From: an uncultured Flavobacteriales bacterium
GTDB lineage: Bacteria > Bacteroidota > Bacteroidia > Flavobacteriales_E > Vicingaceae
Direction of reading: 5' to 3'
NCBI GenBank assembly: GCA_905479995.1
Contig: CAJQON010000010.1
Coordinates: 1 to 64,000, forward strand
Length of the DNA: 64,000 nucleotides
In this document: positions 60,875-64,000 of the stretch, piece by piece
Layout of the letters: each line of letters starts with the position of its first letter
How positions within the stretch are numbered: the stretch's first letter is position 1
Position numbers and translations under genes: made by a program
Notes under the pieces: generated by a model
Database searches by the model: none
The model's input: only the letters and a program-made list of their open reading frames with translations
What the model was told of the DNA's origin: nothing

Positions 60875-62158
60875 ATGTTAAAAGTTAAGTTTGTAATATT
60901 AATCATCATGCTACTAGGATATAGTAGTGTGATGATTTCTCAAGAAATTGAAGAAGAAATTTTTGAAGAGGAGATTTTGGATGAAGATGTGATTTCTGAA
61001 GAAATTGAAGGAGAGCAACAGGAAAAAGTAAAGGTTAAAAAATTAACTTCAGAACTTTCTGGAAACATTAGGGGAGATTACCGTTATTACCCTGATGAAG
61101 GACTATATATAGGCCAGCAACAAGAGTATGTGTCGGCAGTTTTTAATCCAGAAATATACTTAGAATGGGCAAATGGCAAACAACGGATTCAATTTAAAGG
61201 ATTTGGACGCTTAAACCAATATGATAACAAACAAACCCATGTTGATCTTCGAGAATTTTATTATCAGAGAGTATTAAAAAAATGGGAAATTAGTATTGGT
61301 GTAAAACAGATTTATTGGGGCTTTACCGAGTCTAACCATTTGGTTAATGTTATTAATCAAGACGATGTATTGGAGGGGAATGATATTGAAAATAAGTTAG
61401 GGCAACCTATGGGTCACATCTCGGTATCACAAAAATGGGGAACTGTAGATTTTATGGTAATGCCCTATTTTCGAAAAGTTCAATTTCCTGGAATTAGAGG
61501 TAGAGGAAGACCTCCATTTCTTTTAGACGAGGATAACATTTGGTTTGAAAGTGAAAATGAAGAGTATAATCCAGATTTAGCGATTCGGTGGTTTCACAAC
61601 ATTAAGTCAGTAGATATTGGTCTCTCTCATTTTTATGGAACTAGCCGAGTACCATTTTTTGATGTCTCACTTGAAGGTGATTTTACATTAATGCATGAAC
61701 TAATTAATCAAACCGGATTAGAATTTCAAGCGACTACTGGGGCAATGTTGTGGAAATTGGAAGCTATTAATAGAGTTAGTGAACGAAAAACGATAAAAGC
61801 ATTTACGGTAGGAGCAGAATATACTTTTAGCAATGTTTTTAAAACAGACTTAGGGTTTTTACTAGAGTATAATTATGATGATAGAGGAGCAGAATTGATT
61901 AATGGCTTGAACGATGATGTTTTTATGGGAATGCGAATAGGCTTTAATGACAAACAAAGTACTGACTTTTTGGGAGGTATTAATGTTGATGCAGAAACGG
62001 GGACAATGACTTATTTTGCAGAGGCTAACAGACGTTTGGGAGATTCGTGGAAATTAAGCTTTAAAATGTTTGGGTTGAATACGGACACAGAAACCGAATT
62101 TTTCTATTTAATTAGAAAAGATGGCTTTGTAGAAGCTTCACTTTCAAAATATTTTTAA
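60875..62158 (+). CDS. Outer-membrane beta-barrel of the exporter operon
   Basis: 427 residues. The start codon directly follows the previous stop. A signal peptide (to about residue 22) is followed by a very acidic segment of about 30 residues (EIEEEIFEEEILDEDVISEE). Amphipathic strands (GNIRGDYRYYPDEG, WEISIGVKQIYWGFTE, ADSIG-like turns) follow, ending SLSKYF with the C-terminal Phe usual in outer-membrane proteins. In related MMPL/LolA-like clusters this position is held by a DUF1302-type barrel; this one is likely its Bacteroidota counterpart. It would be the outer-membrane exit or acceptor. Confidence 0.8.
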   Translation: MLKVKFVILIIMLLGYSSVMISQEIEEEIFEEEILDEDVISEEIEGEQQEKVKVKKLTSELSGNIRGDYRYYPDEGLYIGQQQEYVSAVFNPEIYLEWANGKQRIQFKGFGRLNQYDNKQTHVDLREFYYQRVLKKWEISIGVKQIYWGFTESNHLVNVINQDDVLEGNDIENKLGQPMGHISVSQKWGTVDFMVMPYFRKVQFPGIRGRGRPPFLLDEDNIWFESENEEYNPDLAIRWFHNIKSVDIGLSHFYGTSRVPFFDVSLEGDFTLMHELINQTGLEFQATTGAMLWKLEAINRVSERKTIKAFTVGAEYTFSNVFKTDLGFLLEYNYDDRGAELINGLNDDVFMGMRIGFNDKQSTDFLGGINVDAETGTMTYFAEANRRLGDSWKLSFKMFGLNTDTETEFFYLIRKDGFVEASLSKYF

Positions 62159-62174
62159 AACTTCTTAATCAATC

Positions 62175-62270
62175 AACATACTGTATGTTAGATTATTAGA
62201 GCTGACAGTTGTTTCTATTAATTTTTTTTTTGAATAAAAAAGGTTACTTTTTCATAATGAGATTGTAACC
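62175..62270. promoter_or_regulatory. Two inverted repeats upstream of the outer-membrane protein gene
   Basis: AACATAC-T-GTATGTT (62175-62189) is a perfect 7-base inverted repeat. GGTTAC (62242-62247) and GTAACC (62265-62270) form a second inverted repeat with a 17-base loop, ending 7 bases before the ATG at 62278. They could be operators or leader hairpins. Neither is followed by a T-run, so they are not terminators. Confidence 0.35.
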
Positions 62271-62277
62271 AAAGTAT

Positions 62278-63192
62278 ATGAAGAAAAAATTAGGGCCTTT
62301 TTTATTTGCAATGTTTGCATTTTGTTTTGTAAACGCTCAAACTCAAGTGTATGAACTTCCGGTTTACTTCGGGCAGTTTTTTAATGATCCACAAATAAAT
62401 GGTATTGGACTATATGATGGTCAAGAGATTGGTTTAACCATGGGTCATAGGCGAAATAGCAATAATTTTGGAGGTGTTAATACTTCATTGTTTTCTGGTC
62501 GTTTTAAACTCAAGTCTAAAAACGATGAAGCTTTTCATTCATTGGGTGTAAACTTTACAAATGATAAAGAGGGTTTTCTGCTTCGTAGAAATCGATTTTC
62601 AATGTCTTATGCACGGCATTTAAAAATTTCAAATCAATTTAATTTAGCGGGTGGTTTTTCTGCAGGATTCTATAACTTTTCAGTAGTTTCTAACGATGCC
62701 ATAGGAGGCCTCTCGAGTTATGCATTTGATGGTTCATTTAGCTTGAGTTTGTATAATAAAACAACAAGAGTTGGCCTTGATGTTAATCAGTTTACCAATT
62801 CTTCCATACAGCCCTTAGATCAAGAAATTATTTTGGCAAGACACCTCAATTTATTAGTAAGCCATCGTTTTAACTTAATTGAAGAAGACCTTAAATTTAC
62901 ACCAACTATAATTGGCCGATATAGTAAAAGTGGGAAATCTGTGTTTTCGGGCCTCGGATTAACATTGGGAGGGCAGTTTTTATTTAAAGATAAATTCATG
63001 GCTGGTTTAAGTCAGGAAAAAAGCAACGGAATGTATTTCTTTTTAGGAATTATAGACATTAACATGGGAAGTTCATTGTTAGATATAGACTTTTCCTACT
63101 TTATTCCAAACCAAGGAAACCTGAGATCTAACGTACAGCTATTCGAAATTTTTGTTTCCTACGATATCAATTTAAATAAAAAGAAAGACTAG
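62278..63192 (+). CDS. PorP/SprF-like outer-membrane protein (divergent)
   Basis: 304 residues with a signal peptide ending CFVNAQ. The pattern QVYELPVYFGQFFNDPQINGIGLYDG, then GHRRNSNNFGGVNTSLFSG, parallels the QYSxYMFN-NPAYAG and RxQW-GAP segments of PorP/SprF proteins but is clearly diverged. The rest is barrel-like (GGFSAGFYNFSV, LGLTLGGQFLFKDKF). It is followed 52 bases later by a secreted protein gene, the same cargo-partner layout as at 32061 and 43042, although cargo order is reversed here. Confidence 0.68.
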   Translation: MKKKLGPFLFAMFAFCFVNAQTQVYELPVYFGQFFNDPQINGIGLYDGQEIGLTMGHRRNSNNFGGVNTSLFSGRFKLKSKNDEAFHSLGVNFTNDKEGFLLRRNRFSMSYARHLKISNQFNLAGGFSAGFYNFSVVSNDAIGGLSSYAFDGSFSLSLYNKTTRVGLDVNQFTNSSIQPLDQEIILARHLNLLVSHRFNLIEEDLKFTPTIIGRYSKSGKSVFSGLGLTLGGQFLFKDKFMAGLSQEKSNGMYFFLGIIDINMGSSLLDIDFSYFIPNQGNLRSNVQLFEIFVSYDINLNKKKD

Positions 63193-63244
63193 GGGTTACT
63201 TTTTGAGAATCACATTGTAGTATAAGCAAAACAACACATTAACT

Positions 63245-64000
63245 ATGAAAACATTCAAAACAACATTAACAATACTAGCTCTAATTTTAGGGTTGACTTG
63301 GAACGCTAGTGCAGCAGCTACTTGCCTCGATTTTCAAGATACGGTAGGTATATTTACTATAGCGCCTAGTCAAACTAATTATGGAGCAACATGGTATACA
63401 AATAGCGGAGTAACACTTCGTGCTAAATACTTTGATTATTCATCTTTTGGTAGCCCTGGTATGATGAACATTGCCGATCATGTAGCTACTGGTTATACTG
63501 GATCTAACGGGAGTTCAAATTATGTAGGTAACATTTATTATCAAGGTAATGCTATTACGGAAATCGATTTCTCATCGCTATCACCTGTATCTAAAAAAGT
63601 CGAGTTTGATGTGAATTACATTTTAAACAATACTTCAGCCAATCCATTTATGGTAAATGGACAGCCATTGAATGCATTACCTGCGGGAATTACCTATACG
63701 GCAACGCCTTTAACCTTTGGGTTTCACATTGAAATAACGGGTAGCATTAATACTATAGAGTTGCATGGCTTTGAAGCTGCAATTGATAATATTTGTATTG
63801 ATTCTACCACTTCAACCCCGCCAAGTGCTTCAAATTGTATTGATTTAACGAATGCTGGAATGACCGGTGTTGTAAATGATTACAACAGCGATTCTACAAC
63901 GCCAATTGGTTCAGCTTATATTTCCAACGGAGATTTACACGTAATCAAAACCTTATCGAGTACTGGACCAGGATTTGAGCAATCGTACATTAATTGGATA
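63245..64000 (+). CDS. Secreted surface protein, C-terminus outside the window (partial)
   Basis: An open frame of 252 codons runs from the ATG at 63245 to the window edge. A signal peptide (MKTFKTTLTILALILGLTWNASA) is followed by two segments starting with ATCLDFQDT and SNCIDLTNAGMTGVVND, which look like repeated beta-sandwich modules of about 180 residues. The first has FGFHIEITGSINTIELHGFEAAIDNICID, typical of lectin-like or carbohydrate-binding modules. More domains and a sorting signal are expected downstream. It is probably a T9SS client of the outer-membrane protein upstream. Confidence 0.82.
   Translation, partial: MKTFKTTLTILALILGLTWNASAAATCLDFQDTVGIFTIAPSQTNYGATWYTNSGVTLRAKYFDYSSFGSPGMMNIADHVATGYTGSNGSSNYVGNIYYQGNAITEIDFSSLSPVSKKVEFDVNYILNNTSANPFMVNGQPLNALPAGITYTATPLTFGFHIEITGSINTIELHGFEAAIDNICIDSTTSTPPSASNCIDLTNAGMTGVVNDYNSDSTTPIGSAYISNGDLHVIKTLSSTGPGFEQSYINWI

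Noticed and set aside
1-64000. tRNA, rRNA, riboswitch or prophage content
   Set aside because: Gaps are short and I saw no cloverleaf, rRNA segment, known riboswitch core or phage structural gene set; the S74 and fibre motifs occur in single host-like surface proteins.

Overview
The window is a gene-dense, AT-rich stretch of a Bacteroidota chromosome, most likely from a gliding or surface-attached marine member of the Flavobacteriales or a close relative. The evidence is the set of type IX secretion (T9SS) signatures: type A and type B (CHU_C) C-terminal sorting domains, several PorP/SprF-family outer-membrane proteins, a PorE-like OmpA protein and SprB-type repeats. It also has IPExxxVDY and DUF3078 proteins, and promoters of the Bacteroidota form TTG-N17-23-TAnnTTTG. 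I see no rRNA, tRNA, CRISPR array, insertion sequence or phage. I do not name a species.

Layout. 1-10301 (minus): two large secreted repeat proteins, one cut by the window edge and one of about 2,626 residues with about 23 SprB-like repeats. 10565-12919: a secreted beta-propeller (SBBP) protein. 12954-14769 (minus): an ECF sigma factor and an overlapping membrane protein that combines an anti-sigma-like N-terminus with a T9SS type B sorting domain. 14885-17698 (minus): DUF3078 barrel, MscS channel, coiled-coil membrane protein. 17801-21468: ComF, an RprX/RprY-like two-component pair with four phased GTTAA repeats upstream, and ferritin. 21635-25353: a small basic secreted protein, then a YfiR-TPR-HAMP/SpoIIE phosphatase operon. 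25450-31532: two tandem fibre-like surface proteins with near-identical N-termini but different tips (C1q-like versus S74 endosialidase chaperone). 31548-39112: a T9SS cargo protein, PorP/SprF, a PorE-like OmpA protein and a 1,274-residue receptor ending in an adenylate cyclase plus a PDE-like HD domain.

39160-42050 (minus): M42 peptidase, pyruvate kinase and an IPExxxVDY protein. 42212-43977: a second cargo/PorP pair. 43974-47600 (minus): thioredoxin-like mini-protein, Crp/Fnr regulator, YgiQ radical-SAM protein and a SPOR-like secreted protein. 47845-57185 is the most unusual part. A tightly overlapping minus-strand operon encodes an E1-like (ThiF)/nitroreductase fusion, a GNAT-like enzyme, a 7TMR-DISM histidine kinase, a REC-PAS-histidine kinase and a NarL-type regulator. 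Beside it lie a second GNAT paralogue and a stand-alone receiver protein. A duplicated intergenic element of about 110 bp sits in front of both units. 57266-62158: a MarR-controlled MMPL/RND exporter operon with a LolA-like protein and an outer-membrane barrel, and two matching candidate MarR operators. 62278-64000: an outer-membrane protein and the start of another secreted protein.

How the parts relate. Most of the window serves the cell surface: secreted adhesins and fibres, their outer-membrane partners, and envelope sensing. The E1/nitroreductase-GNAT-two-component locus looks like a self-contained signal-making or signal-responding module. That reading is an inference from gene order and domain content.
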